The notes under the pieces: generated by a model
What the model saw: only the letters and a program-made list of their open reading frames with translations
The model's database searches: none
Told to the model about the DNA's origin: nothing
Shown: positions 36,027-47,275 of the stretch, piece by piece
Layout: each line of letters opens with the position of its first letter
Numbering within the stretch: position 1 is the stretch's first letter
Origin: RPQJ01 sp963698735
Lineage (GTDB): Bacteria; Pseudomonadota; Gammaproteobacteria; Steroidobacterales; Steroidobacteraceae
Direction of reading: 5' to 3'
NCBI GenBank assembly: GCA_963698735.1
Contig: CAVOSA010000012.1
Span: forward strand, 62,001 to 126,000
Length of the DNA: 64,000 bases
Made by a program: the position numbers and the translations under genes

Positions 36027-36176
36027 TCAGAGCTGCGGCAGGACCTGCTGCATCAGCAATTTGCGCGTGACGTTGTGGGGCTGTTTCACGTCGAAATGGG
36101 TCGTGGTGATCACGACCACGACGCCCTGCCCCGGGAACACCTGCACGGTATTGCAGCGATAGGTATATTTGCTCAT
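36027..36176 (-). pseudogene. C-terminal remnant of a class C beta-lactamase-like serine hydrolase
   Basis: A 49-codon fragment, in frame to its stop at 36027, translates to a tail with VQVFPGQGVVVVITTT and a final VLPQL. This matches the C-terminal strand-helix of serine beta-lactamase-like hydrolases. The rest of the gene is missing: upstream in the same frame only a short unrelated stretch precedes it before the cytochrome c gene region. It is probably the remains of a deleted gene. The start codon at 36176 has no significance. Confidence 0.6.
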
Positions 36177-36253
36177 CTGCCTCGCGCCATACCGTTGCTC
36201 TAATACCCCTCTGACGCCGCACGGCGACCCTTCACAACCTGGAAATTCGCACG

Positions 36254-36565
36254 ATGAACAAGCTCCCGATCCTGTTACTGGTTTCCGCCGCTGCGTTCGC
36301 TGCCAGCCCGGCTTACGCGGGCGATGCCGCAGCCGGCAAGACCAAGGCCGAAGCGGCCTGCGCGGACTGCCACGGTGACGACGGCAAGGGCGACGACGAG
36401 AATTCCGCCATCGCCGGGATGCCGGTCGCGGATTTCACCAAGGCCATCACCGAGTACCAGAACGGCACGCGCACGAAAGACGCCAAGATGACCAAGGCCG
36501 CGAAGAAGCTCAGTCCCGCCGATGTCGCGGACCTGGCGGCGTATTACGCGAAGCTGCCGAAGTAA
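36254..36565 (+). CDS. Small exported class I cytochrome c
   Basis: The 103-residue protein has a Sec signal peptide (MNKLPILLLVSAAAFAASPAYA), a single heme site CADCH near residue 37-41, and a probable axial methionine in AKMTKAAKK. It belongs to the cytochrome c553/c4-like group that carries electrons in the periplasm. Length after cleavage is about 81 residues. It is a single gene followed by a terminator; its partners are not visible. Confidence 0.9.
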   Translation: MNKLPILLLVSAAAFAASPAYAGDAAAGKTKAEAACADCHGDDGKGDDENSAIAGMPVADFTKAITEYQNGTRTKDAKMTKAAKKLSPADVADLAAYYAKLPK

Positions 36566-36593
36566 TCCGGTCCATCGCGTGACCTGACGATCG

Positions 36594-36625
36594 AGGGGCC
36601 CTCCTGCGAGGGCCCCTTTCTTGTT
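36594..36625 (+). terminator. Terminator after the cytochrome c gene
   Basis: A perfect 10-bp stem (36594-36603 with 36608-36617), loop CTGC, is followed by a T-rich tail (TTCTTGTT). It lies 29 bp past the stop. Confidence 0.9.
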
Positions 36626-36669
36626 GGCCCGGCGTGGTGCCGGGATCGCTTGATCCCGCCTCCGTCGCC

Positions 36670-39600
36670 TCAGCGGTGGACGTTCAGCCCCCCAGTCACG
36701 ATACGGATCGTCGAGGCCGAATCGTCGCCGTGCGCCTTGTCCTTGCCGGTGACGTACTGCAATGCGGGCAGCCGCTGCAGTGGCGACCCCAGGTCGGAGT
36801 AGCCAGCGGCGACGGCTTGAGGGTCAAAGCCCACCCCGGCAGCCACCTCCGGCACGTCGGGTTGCGCAATCACGTCGAGCACGCCATCCACATACAGGAT
36901 GCTGTAGTTCGTGGAGCTCTGTCCGAACGGCGTGATCGGGTAGCTGCCCTCCGGCGAATCGATCGTCGCCGTGGTCCGGAAGTCGAGGTTGCCGTTCAGG
37001 CTTGCGGGCGTGTCGCCGCCCACCAGCCCGACATACGTCGCTGTAAACGGCGGGTTCGGGGTCTCAACCGGGCGCTCTGTGCTGTCGGCTACGATGGACA
37101 GCGCCGCCGGCGTGATCACGCCGGCTGAGTTGTCGACGTAGCTGATCGCGTAGTTGGCGCCGCCGTTGCCGTCGGCCATCACCAGCCCGCTTGCCGCCAG
37201 GTTCTTGCCGGTGCCGGCGTTGCGGTTGTCGAAGCTCTGCGTCGCCGCCGTGCCCACCGCGTCGTAGGTCGTACCGCTCAGCAGCGGCGCCGCGCTCGAG
37301 GCGGTGGTGCCGTCGTAGACGCGGTTGTCGGCCTGCGCCGTCACCGTCAGCGATGCCGGCGTGATCACGCCGGCTGAGTTGCCGACGTAGCTGATCGCGT
37401 AGTTGGCGCCGCCGTTGCCGTCGTCCATCACCAGGCCGCTCGCCGCCAGGTTCTTGCCGGTGCCGGCGTTGCGGTTGTCGAAGCTCTGCGTCGCCGCCGT
37501 GCCCACCGCGTCGTAGGTCGTACCGCTCAGCAGCGGTGCCGCGCTCGAGGCGGTGGTGCCGTCGTAGACGCGGTTGTCGGCCTGCGCCGTCACCGTCAGC
37601 GCTGCCGGCGTGATCACGCCGGCTGAGTTGTCGACGTAGCTGATCGCGTAGTTGGCGCCGCCGTTGCCGTCGGCCATCACCAGGCCGCTCGCCGCCAGGT
37701 TCTTGCCGGTGCCGGCGTTGCGGTTGTCGAAGCTCTGCGTCGCCGCCGTGCCCACCGCGTCGTAGGTCGTACCGCTCAGCAGCGGTGCCGCGCTCGAGGC
37801 GGTGGTGCCGTCGTAGACGCGGTTGTCGGCCTGCGCCGTCACCGTCAGCGATGCCGGCGTGATCACGCCGGCTGAGTTGTCGACGTAGCTGATCGCGTAG
37901 TTGGCGCCGCCGTTGCCGTCGGCCATCACCAGGCCGCTCGCCGCCAGGTTCTTGCCGGTGCCGGCGTTGCGGTTGTCGAAGCTCTGCGTCGCCGCCGTGC
38001 CCACCGCGTCGTAGGTCGCACCGCTCAGCAGCGGTGCCGCGCTCGAGGCGGTGGTGCCGTCGTAGACGCGGGCATCGGCCTGCGCCGTCACCGTCAGCGA
38101 TGCCGGCGTGATCTGGCCGATGTTCGCGGTGGCAGTGGTTGAGGCAAGCGTATACCCGTAAACCGGCGCACCAGCGTTGGCGGCGCTCGCGGTAATGCCG
38201 GTTGCGGTGACGGCTTTGCCCGTGCCGGCGTTCCTGTCGCCGTACGCGCTCCCCGTCCAGGCGAGGGTCACGGCATCACCGTCGACCGCGCCCGCCGCCG
38301 TGAAGTTTCCTGCCAGCAGCGTCGCTCCAGTGGTCCCGTCATAGACCCTGCTGGTCGTACCTGTCAGTCCCGGCGTAATGCTCGGCGCCAGCGAGTAGAG
38401 GAAGCCGTTCCCCGTGGCCTGCGCGACCGGCGTGACGCCGAAGAGCGCGCCGTATTGCTTGAAATCATAGGACAGGCCGTTGCGTACGTCGGGTGTCGCG
38501 CCACCGAAGGGGTTCGAGTTGCCCGACCAGACCAGCCAGCGGCCGTTTGCCGCTGACAGCGCAGAGGCACCGACGTTGTTGACGAACCTGCCGCCCGACA
38601 ACACGATCGCATCGCCTGCGCCCGCCGCGCTGATGGCTCCAGCAACGGTTACCGCGCCGGCTGCCTGGACCGACAAGGCTCCGCTTACAGTCGATGCGTT
38701 GATCGTAATGTCATTCGTATCGCGCAGCGAAACGCTGCCCGCACCGGATACCGTGACCGCACTGAAGTTGTTCCCTGCGTTGGTTGCCGTGACGTTGCCA
38801 GGGCCGACGAATGTCAACGCGGACGGTGCCGACACGACACCACCCAGCGTCAGCGAGGACGTCGCATTGGTCGTGCCAATCGTGCTGGCACCGGCAAGGG
38901 TAACGTTGCCGGACAGGGATGCGGTTCCCCTGCCCGTGAGCGCACCGGCGCCCGCCACGCCGACTCCGTTGAGCGTGATCGATTCACCCGCGATCGCGAC
39001 GTTGTCGACATTCAGCGTCGCACCGGCCGCCACCGTGGTGCCGCCTGGCGCAGCGCCCAGGGCGCTCGCATTGCCCGCAACCAGCGTTCCTGCATTGACG
39101 CTCGTGACACCGCTGTAAGCGTTGGCACCCGACAGCGTCAGCGTCCCGGTCCCTGCCTTGGTGATGCCACCGGTGCCGCTGACGACGCCCGCGAACGTCG
39201 TCGTCGCGTTGTTGCCGCCGGACGTCAGCGTACCGCCGCCGAGCGCGATGTTGCCGGCGCCGGCGATCGAACCCACGGTCTCCGAGAAGTTCGCCAGGTT
39301 GAACGTGGCGCCCGACGCCACGGTCACGGCGCTGGCGTCGGCGATGCGGTTCGCGGCGCCGAGTTGCAGCGTGCCGGCACTGACCGTCGTCGCACCGGTG
39401 TAGGTGTTGGCGCCCGTCAGCGTGGTCGTGCCGCTGCCCTGCTGGATGAGTTCGCCAAAGCTCGACACCACGTTGGCGGACGTCAGCGCATTGTTGCGGT
39501 TGAAAGCGAGCTTGCCCAGGTTGACCACGGCACCGGTGCCGAGGTTGCCCGTGGCACCGCCGTTGCCTACCTGCAGCGTCCCGGCACGAATCGTCGTGGT

Positions 39601-42600
39601 GCCGGTGTTGGCATTGGCACCCGTGAGCGTCAGCGTGCCGTCGCCGAGCTTGGTCAGTGCACCGGTGGTGGCAGCACTGGCGCCGCCGATCGTCAGATTG
39701 GTTGCGGCATTCGATACGTCAATCGAACTGGTGGTCCCGGCCGTCAGTGTGTAGTTGCGGTCGGTGGCCACGCTGGCGCCGGTGTACTGCAGGATGCCGC
39801 CGCCCAGGACCAGGTTTCCGGCAGCATTGGTCGAGGCGCCGATGTTGCTCGCCGTGCCGCCGTTCGCGAGCGACGAGACGCTGAGAATGCCGCCGTTGAC
39901 CGTCGTGGCGCCGGTGTAGCTGTTGGCCCGCGTCAACGTGACGGTACCTGAAGTCGCCTTGGTCAGGCCTCCGGTGCCGCCGAGAATCGCGCTGATGACT
40001 CCATTTGACACTGAGTAGGCGGTCGCCCCGGTCCCGGTCAGCACGCCGGTCGTGCCGGTGATGGTGCCGTTCGTCAGCGTCACTACGCCGACGGTGTCAG
40101 AGAACGCGCCGATGTCGAATGTCGCACCGCCGTTGACGGTCACACCGCCCGATGCGAGTGCGTTGTTCGCGCCTTCTGCCAGCGTCCCGCCGGCAACCGT
40201 CGTCAGACCCGTGTGCAGGTTCGCGCCCGACAACGTCAACGTGCCGGCGCCAAGCTTGGTCAGTGCACCGGTGGTTGCAGTGCTCGCTCCACCGAGTGTC
40301 AGATTCGTCGCCGCGTTGGTGACGTTGATCGAACTCGTCTGGCCCGCCGTCAAAGTGTAGTTGCGGTTGGTCGTTGCAGTGCCGCCGGCATATTGCAGCG
40401 TGGCGTTGGCGCCGAGCACGAGGTTGGCCGCCGCGTTGCTCGAGGCGCCGATGCTGCTGGCGACGCCACCGTTCGCAAGCGTGTTCGCGCTCAGCGTGCC
40501 GCCGTTGTTCTGGATCGTGGTCGCCCCGGTGTAGGTGTTCGCACCGTAGAGCGCGAGCGTGCCGGCACCCGCCTTTGTCACACCACCGGCACCGCTGATC
40601 ACGGCCGCGACGGTTAGATCGTCCGCGGCCGAGCCGTTGTTGACGGTGAACGTGCGCGTGGCGGCCGAGGCAAGGTTGCCGCTGACGATTGCCCCAGTGG
40701 CACCGGTGCCGTTGACGTTGAGTGTCACGTTGCCGCCCAGCGTCAGCGTTCCGGCGCCAGTGGTCACGGTCGCACCGGAGGTCGCACCGCTTTCCAGCGT
40801 CAGTGACGAGACAGTGTGGTTGAAGCCGTTCAGGTCGAGCGCACCGGCCGCGCGTACGGTCAGCGCCTGCGACGCAAACGAGTTGTTGATGCCGGAGCGC
40901 AGCGTGCCTGAGTTGACGACGATGCCGCCGGTGCGGCGACGCTGCGATTCTCCTGCAGCACGCCGGAGCCGGCCTTGCCGAGAATCCCGGTGCCGGTGAC
41001 CTGGGCGTTCGACCCCAGGACCAGGTCGCTGACCGTGAACACCTTGGCATCGGTGGCGCCAAACGCGACCGTACCGGTCGCCTGTGTCGGCTGGATCGTA
41101 TTGGTGCCGCCCACGGAGAGAACATTGCCGCTCGCAATCGTCAGCGTGTTGGCAGCGCCCGTGGCGTCGTGATCGTAAGTGACGCCGCCGGACAGCAGCA
41201 GCGAGTTGATCGAGACCGTGTCGTCGGCAACGCGGTTGGCCGTCAGCCTGAGATTGACGTTCGCTGCAGGTGCCGCGGCGTATTCGCTCGCCAGCAGCGG
41301 CCGCAGGCCATTCACCGCACCGGTTGGCGGGTTGTAGGTGACGAAATCCGTGCCGGAACTGCTGCTGCCGGACGCGCCGCCGGCACCGATGGCGCCTGCG
41401 ACGATACTGACCGTGGCGGTACCGCTGTTGCCACCGCCGCCCGTCAACGTCGGGGCAGCCGTGAACACGATGTTCGAACTGCCCGCGGTCTGTGCGGCGA
41501 CTGCATTGGCTCCCAGGTTGGTGCCGCGGAAAAGCCCGGAGGCGCCCGTGGTCCGCGCGAGGGATGCGAACGTCACCTGCGTGTTGCGGGCGGCATCCGG
41601 TGTCAGCGTGACGGTCGAGTAGCCACTGGTGAGATTCAGCGCGCCCAGCGACTCCGTGGTGTTCGCGACTGCGTTGCCGGTCACCGCGAACTCACCGCCG
41701 TTCAAGGTGAGCGTGCCGGCAATGCGGTTATTGTTGTTCGCCGCGCTGTTGTCGAGCAGCAGCTGCGCGCCGGAGTTCACCGTCAGATTGGTGCCGGTGG
41801 CGCTGCCCGCTGTGCCGGCGAGCGCGAGCGTGCCGCCGCTGACACCGGTGGTGCCGGTGTAGGTGCTGGAATTCGTCAACGTGAAGGTGCCTGCGCCTTC
41901 CTTGACCAGGCTCACCGTGCCGCTGCCGTTCTGGATGACGCCGCCGAAGGTGGTCGAATCACCGTTGCGACCGGTGGTCAGCGTCGCCGCGCCCGCCGTG
42001 CCCTTGGTAACGTTGCCGCCCGCCGCACCGCCACCTGCAAGGCTGCCGATCGTCTCGCTGGCCGTCACGTTGAGTGCGACTCCAGCCGCGTTGGCGAGTA
42101 CCACTGTGCCCGTGTCGGCTATGGCGTTGCCACCGGACACGGCCAGCGTGCCGGCATTGACCGTCGTGGTCCCGGTATAGGTATTGGCCTGCGACAAGGT
42201 GAGAACACCAGCCCCGGCTTTGGTCAGGCCACCCGTGCCGCTGATGGACGTTCCACCGGACTGTGAGCCCGCGCCGCTGTGACTTACCGACAGCGTCCCG
42301 CCTCCGGTGAGCGCGACGTTGCCGAGCGCCAGCGTCGTCGCGTTGGTGATGCTGGCCGCGGACGCGGTTGCATTGCTCGTCCGCAGGTTGCCGGTCGTGA
42401 GGTTGGCTGCTCCACCGCCCGCATTGATCGCGATCGTGCCTGCGCCGGCATCGATTGCTTTCGACGCGGCAAGTGTGATGCCGCCGGTGCCGCTGGTCAG
42501 CGCGATGGCGCCGCCACCGGTCGTGATGCTCTCGTTCACCGCGATCGAGCCCGCGCCGCCGCCCGTCAGCGTCACGGCACCGGTGCCGGTGTTGCTGATG

Positions 42601-44283
42601 CCGCCGCTGCCCGCGATGACGGTGATCGAGCGATTCGCACTCAGCGTCAGGCTGTTGGCCGACGCGTATGTGATCGCATTGTTGACGGTGATGTCGCCGG
42701 CGCCGCCAAGACCTGACGCCGTCGATACCGTCACGTTGCCGAGCGCGAGCTGGTCCGTCAGCGTCCCGACGTTAAGGTTCGATGGGGTCGTCGTCGAGTT
42801 CGAGAACGTGCCGCCGCTGAAGGCGGAGGTCGGCGTGTTCGCGGCGCCGCTGATCGTGATGTCGGTCGGGTCGAGCAGCAGAGTACCGGCACTGCCGTTT
42901 GCCGCCCGGAGATCCGCCCGTCCCTGGAAGTCGAGCCATTGTTTGCCCGACGTTTCGACCAGGCCGCCGTTGCCACTGTGCGCCCCACCGCGTGCACTGA
43001 TCGTGCCGTACATCTGCGTGGCTTCGTCAGCCCAGACGATGACTTTGCCGCCGTCGCCGTCCTGACGGGCATCGGCGACGATGACCGCGTCGGTGCCGAC
43101 GTAGCTGCGACTCGCATTCTGAACCGCCGGGTTGTTGCCCTGGTAGTCGCCCCCGACCAGCACGGTACCGCCACCCGAACCGCCGGATGACATCGACCCG
43201 CGCCGCGTTGACGAGACCGACCTGGGTACCGAGCAGTTCGACCGTGCCGCCCGCTCCAGCCTCGCCGCGTGCCGAGACGAGACCGTCGGCAAGCAGGGTG
43301 CCCGACTGCGCCCGCACGCTGATTTCGCCGCCTTGCTGGCCATCGGCCGCAATCGTCGAGCCGGTGCCGAGGTTGATGTCGTCGCCGGCGCTCAGGACGA
43401 TGCGCCCGCCAGTTTCAGTCAGGCTCGACGCTTCCAGCACGCCAGTCTGGTTGATGACGCTGCGCGTGACCGTTTCGGCACCCGCGGCAGTCAGCAGGAT
43501 TGCGCCGCCTTCGGCGCGGATCGCCTGGCGGTTGTCGATCAGTGTATCGAGTGTCTCTGCGCTGACGCTCAGGCCGACGAGCCGGTTCCCCGCGAAATTG
43601 AGCGTGACGCGCTCGCCGCCACCCAGCGCGACCGTGCCCTGCGGTGCACTGAGCGTGCCGCCGTTGCTGATCTTCGGCGCAATGAAGGCGACGTAACCGC
43701 CCGGCGTGGCGGTAATCGTGCCGAGGTTTTCAATGGCGCCGCCCGTGCCACTGAAGGCGTACCGGCCGGTCAGGAAATCATCGTCGCGGATGTTGAGGGT
43801 CGAGGCGACCAGTGCCGATGCATTGACGCGCGCGCCACCTCCGAACAGGACCCCGTTTGGATTGACCAGGAACACCTGGCCATTGGCGGTGAGCTGTCCT
43901 TCGATGCGCGAGACGGTCGGGCCGCTGACACGGTTCAGGGTCACGGACGAGTCGCTGGGCTGGGCAAAGTTGACGTGTGCTGCGCTGCCGATGTCGAAGC
44001 CCTGCCAGTTGATGATTGCGCGCTGGCTGCCCTGGGTAATGTCCATGCGCGTGCCGTTGGTCGTGATGGCGGCCTGGCCGCCGACGACAGTGCCGCCACC
44101 GGGCAGTGCCCCGGGCGCAAGTTCGGCCGCTGCCGCAGTTCCGCCGGCCATTGCGAGCAGCGCAACGGCAACGCTGGCGAGGACACGACCGGAACTCCTT
44201 TTGCCACGGGCGCGCGCCACTTCCGAAGCGACTGCCCAGGCGTTGAGCCGGCGATTCCAGATCAGGCGGTAAGCTGTATTCAT
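36670..44283 (-). pseudogene. TpsA-type secreted exoprotein (filamentous-haemagglutinin-like), frameshifted
   Basis: The gene would encode about 2540 residues. The N-terminus has an extended signal peptide (MNTAYRLIWNRRLNAW) and the TPS domain with IINWQGFDIG and VNPNGVLFGGGARVN. The middle is built from autotransporter-associated beta-strand repeats (GAGTLTLSGANTYTG type), and the C-terminal third has MBG-type repeats. Two frameshifts split it: near 43188 (one extra base) and near 40935. Coding segments are 44283 to about 43189, then to about 40940, then to 36670. All segments keep normal codon usage and motifs, so sequence error is a serious alternative to real inactivation. The start lies 2 bp past the tpsB stop. 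Confidence 0.85.
37106..38101. repeat. Four tandem 249-bp units encoding MBG-type domains
   Basis: Four in-frame units start at 37106, 37355, 37604 and 37853, each exactly 249 bp (83 residues). By eye the units differ at only about 5-7 positions. Each encodes the pattern NSAGVITPASLTVTAQ, then RVYDGTTASSAAPLLSG and FDNRNAGTGKN. A more diverged fifth unit lies at 38102 to about 38350. Near identity points to recent duplication or gene conversion. Confidence 0.95.
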
Positions 44284-44285
44284 GG

Positions 44286-46046
44286 TCAGAACGCCCATTG
44301 CGCGCCGACCCAGCCGCGCGTGCTGCTGTTCTCGCCGTCAGCATCGTTGCCATCGGCCGAGCGCCCGGGGTTGTCGCCGATCCTGGTCGCGACATAGGCG
44401 CTCAGCGAGAAGCCGCGAGGCAGGTTCCAGTTGAAACCGAGGCCCGCGCCGGAAAGCGAGTAGTTGTTGGGAATACCGGGGTCGGCGAGTCCGCCGCGCA
44501 GGTCGTTGACGAGCCGGACCGTCCCGGTGTCAACGAACGCGCGGACGGCCGCCTGGCCGGGCATCGCGGAGAAGTGCAGCGGCCGCACCCATTCGAGACG
44601 CGCCAGCAGGGCTTCGTCGCCCGCTGCCTCGCCCTCAGGATAGGCGCGCACGCCGTTGTAGCCGCCGAGCAGGAATTTCTCGGAGGAATCGAGGTTGCGG
44701 TTGGTGGTCTGCCCGGACAGCCTGAGGTTCAGGAAACCGCGGTCGCCCAGGGGATGGAAGAATTCAACCTGGCCCGACACCTTGCTGTAGCGGCCAGCCG
44801 TGTCGATGGTCGCGGCGTTGTTCACGATGAAATCGGGGGGGCCAGTGAGATCCAGGTCACCGCTCGTCAACGCAAACTGGTAGCGCACCTGGCCGGCCAG
44901 GGCCGCCGCGACGCCATCGAGCGAGAACACGGCCACGTTGAGCCGCCGGTCTTCGAGGTCGCCGCCCGCCCAGGTGTCGGTGAGGCGTTTGCGTTCGAGG
45001 CTGAAGCCCGCATGCAGCAGTGCGCGCTGGCTCAGCAGCACCGGGTAAAGCACCTGCACGGCGGCGACGGCGGCATCGCCCGCGCGGTCGAGCGCCTCGA
45101 ATTCGCAACAGAGCTCGTAGCTGAAATCCGAGTAACTGGCCCCCAGCGTCAGGCCGTCGTTGCCGACTGGCACCTGGTAGGAAGCGAACACTGCCTGTGC
45201 GCCGGATGAATAGGCAGCCCACACGTCGCCGAAATCACCGATGCCCAGCGGACTGTTCAGCTGCACCGAGGCGATGCTGCGGCGCTGGCCCGTGTACTTG
45301 CTGCCGAAGTTGTCGACACCCAGCGCACTGCTGACCAGCGAGCCGGGCGGTGCAGTGACCTGCAGGCTTGAAGTGCCGATGCTGGCGCCTGGCTGCAGCA
45401 CCGCGCTGGCCGGTGCGCCAGCCCTCTGCTCGAGCAGGATCAGGCTGCGCTCGAGCGCCTTCTGCTCGATTGGCTCGCCGGGCACGATGCCCTGGGCGAC
45501 GAGAGTCTTCTCTACCTGTTCACTGCCGAGGCGCGCGGAGCCGCTGGCCTCGACGCGATCGTAGCGACCTTCGAGCACCGCGATGCGGACGCCGCCGCCG
45601 TTGATCCGCTGTGCCGGCACGTAGGCGCGGGCCAGGAAGTAGCCGTGGTCGCGATACAGCGCCGTCACGCGCGCCGCGGCCAGGCGCAGATCTTCAAGCG
45701 ATGCTTCCTGGCCGATCAGCCCGGCGAGTTGCGCCTCGACCTCGGCCGTGGGCAGAAGAGTGACGCCCTCGATTTCGAAACTGTAGATCCTGATCCTGGC
45801 GTCGGATGCGGCAGCAGCCGGCATGTCATCCGCTGGCTTGGGCAACGCCGATGACGGGAGCACAGGCCCGTCCATCGGCGGTGCATAGAGATTGAGGATG
45901 GTGCCCGCGTCTGGTCGAAACACGCTCGGCGCCCGGGACTGCGACCACGCCGGTACCGCTGCCGAGACCAGGGCGGCAAAGGCAAGGCAGCCGGCGACGT
46001 AACGGCGGTTGCGGCGTCGGCGACACCTTGATGACCAGGTCTGCAT
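44286..46046 (-). CDS. TpsB-type outer-membrane transporter (ShlB/FhaC/HecB family)
   Basis: The 586-residue Omp85-like protein secretes the adjacent TpsA protein. A signal peptide (about residues 15-35) is followed by POTRA domains (IRIYSFEIEGVTLLP and VRIAVLEGRYDRVEA) and a 16-strand barrel with the conserved plug-loop motif KFLLGGYNGVRAYPEGEAAGDE in parts, ending in the terminal Phe typical of outer-membrane barrels. It is the first gene of a tpsB-tpsA operon. Length is normal. Confidence 0.92.
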   Translation of the reverse strand: MQTWSSRCRRRRNRRYVAGCLAFAALVSAAVPAWSQSRAPSVFRPDAGTILNLYAPPMDGPVLPSSALPKPADDMPAAAASDARIRIYSFEIEGVTLLPTAEVEAQLAGLIGQEASLEDLRLAAARVTALYRDHGYFLARAYVPAQRINGGGVRIAVLEGRYDRVEASGSARLGSEQVEKTLVAQGIVPGEPIEQKALERSLILLEQRAGAPASAVLQPGASIGTSSLQVTAPPGSLVSSALGVDNFGSKYTGQRRSIASVQLNSPLGIGDFGDVWAAYSSGAQAVFASYQVPVGNDGLTLGASYSDFSYELCCEFEALDRAGDAAVAAVQVLYPVLLSQRALLHAGFSLERKRLTDTWAGGDLEDRRLNVAVFSLDGVAAALAGQVRYQFALTSGDLDLTGPPDFIVNNAATIDTAGRYSKVSGQVEFFHPLGDRGFLNLRLSGQTTNRNLDSSEKFLLGGYNGVRAYPEGEAAGDEALLARLEWVRPLHFSAMPGQAAVRAFVDTGTVRLVNDLRGGLADPGIPNNYSLSGAGLGFNWNLPRGFSLSAYVATRIGDNPGRSADGNDADGENSSTRGWVGAQWAF

Positions 46047-46444
46047 TCGTCACTCATGCGTGCGCTCGGAGCGATATGACAAATCTAGCCAACAGGCCGT
46101 CGGGCAGATGTGAAGGAAATCACGGAGTTACGCGAAGACCTGATCTTGGGCGGCGGCGCACCGGTCTGCTGGTCGGACACGGCCCGCCGGCGCAAGCGGC
46201 AGCGCGCATGACAACAGCGGCACGCCAGTGATTGCGCGCTTGCCGCTGCGTGAGCGGCGAAAGCGGCATCGCAATCGGATCGACGGGGACAATAGATTTT
46301 GTGCGCAATGTTCATATAAATATTGACCTTGTAATCTTTTTCACAATCTGTGTTTGACAATACATGGCGCACACGCCGCGTTAACCCCGCAAGGCGCAGC
46401 CCGCCGTTTACAGGCACGAACACCCTGTGAACGGAGCCCGAGCC
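46047..46444. other. Divergent intergenic region between tpsB and the ECF operon
   Basis: This gap of 398 bp holds no gene. Bases about 46300-46370 are strikingly AT-rich (contains ATATAAATATT and TTGACA at 46354-46359). Promoters for both tpsBA and the plus-strand ECF operon are likely here, but no complete pair of boxes is convincing. Confidence 0.4.
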
Positions 46445-47275
46445 ATGACCTTGCCGATCACCCGCCGCACACTGCTGGCCGCCGCGACGGCGACAGTTCT
46501 CGCGATCGCCATTGCGCCATTTGGCCTTTCCCGAGCCGACTCGCTCGCTCGTGTTGACGTCTACGACCGCAGCGCAGGCGAGGCGCTGCCCCTGTACCGC
46601 CATCACGGCCGCCGGTACGTCGTCGGCCAACCCGGCAACGAGTACGCGATCCGCATCCGCAATTGCTCCGGCCGTCGCCTGCTGGCGGTCGTGAGCGTCG
46701 ATGGCGTCAACGCCGTGACTGGCGAAACGGCCTCCCCCGACCAGTCCGGCTACGTGCTGGAGCCGGGCGGTTACGTGAACATCCAGGGCTGGCGCAAGGA
46801 CCTGAGCCGCACCGCCGCGTTCTATTTCTCCGATCCGTCCGACTCCTATGCGTCCCGCACCGGGCGGCCGAATGACCTGGGTGTCATCGGCGTGGCGTTG
46901 TTTGCCGAGCGCCAGGTTGAACCGGAGGGATGGTTGAGCAGTGAGCGCCGTTCGGCGACAGCGGATTCGCGGGAGCGGTCCGAGTCCGACGCCTCCGGAG
47001 CAGCCAAGGCCAGCCGTGCCGCAGGCGCCAACGCATCGGCTCCGGCCATGCAGGAACCGTCGCTGGGCACGGGACACGGTCGAGGGGAGTACTCACCCGT
47101 GGAGCAGGTCGCGTTCGAGCGCGCCAGCGCACAACCGGACGAAATGATCGCCATCCGCTACGAGCGCCGCGAGACGCTGGTCGCCATGGGCGTGCTTCCC
47201 GAGCCGAGACATGACGTTCCACGCCGCCACCCCGACCCGTTCCCGGGTGCGCTGAGTTTCGTCCCGGATCCGTGA
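46445..47275 (+). CDS. Exported protein of unknown function, first gene of the ECF operon
   Basis: The 276-residue protein has a signal peptide starting MTLPITRRTLLAAA; the twin Arg (RR) near the hydrophobic core leaves Tat export possible. The mature N-terminal domain (about residues 35-165) has VVGQPGNEYAIRIRNCSGRRLLAVVSVDG and SGYVLEPGGYVNIQGWRK in parts, a pattern found in many uncharacterised proteobacterial proteins. The C-terminal third is A/S/R-rich and then charged. The ATG at 46445 has GGAGC upstream; a GTG at 46427 is less likely. Its stop overlaps the sigma gene by 4 bp. Confidence 0.78.
   Translation: MTLPITRRTLLAAATATVLAIAIAPFGLSRADSLARVDVYDRSAGEALPLYRHHGRRYVVGQPGNEYAIRIRNCSGRRLLAVVSVDGVNAVTGETASPDQSGYVLEPGGYVNIQGWRKDLSRTAAFYFSDPSDSYASRTGRPNDLGVIGVALFAERQVEPEGWLSSERRSATADSRERSESDASGAAKASRAAGANASAPAMQEPSLGTGHGRGEYSPVEQVAFERASAQPDEMIAIRYERRETLVAMGVLPEPRHDVPRRHPDPFPGALSFVPDP

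Noticed and set aside
37106..38101. Regularly spaced tandem repeat considered as a CRISPR-like array
   Set aside because: The units are 249 bp, in frame, without unique spacers, and encode protein repeats.
41169..42266. Plus-strand open frame of 365 codons opposite tpsA
   Set aside because: Shadow of the repetitive exoprotein gene; its repeats mirror the beta-strand repeats.
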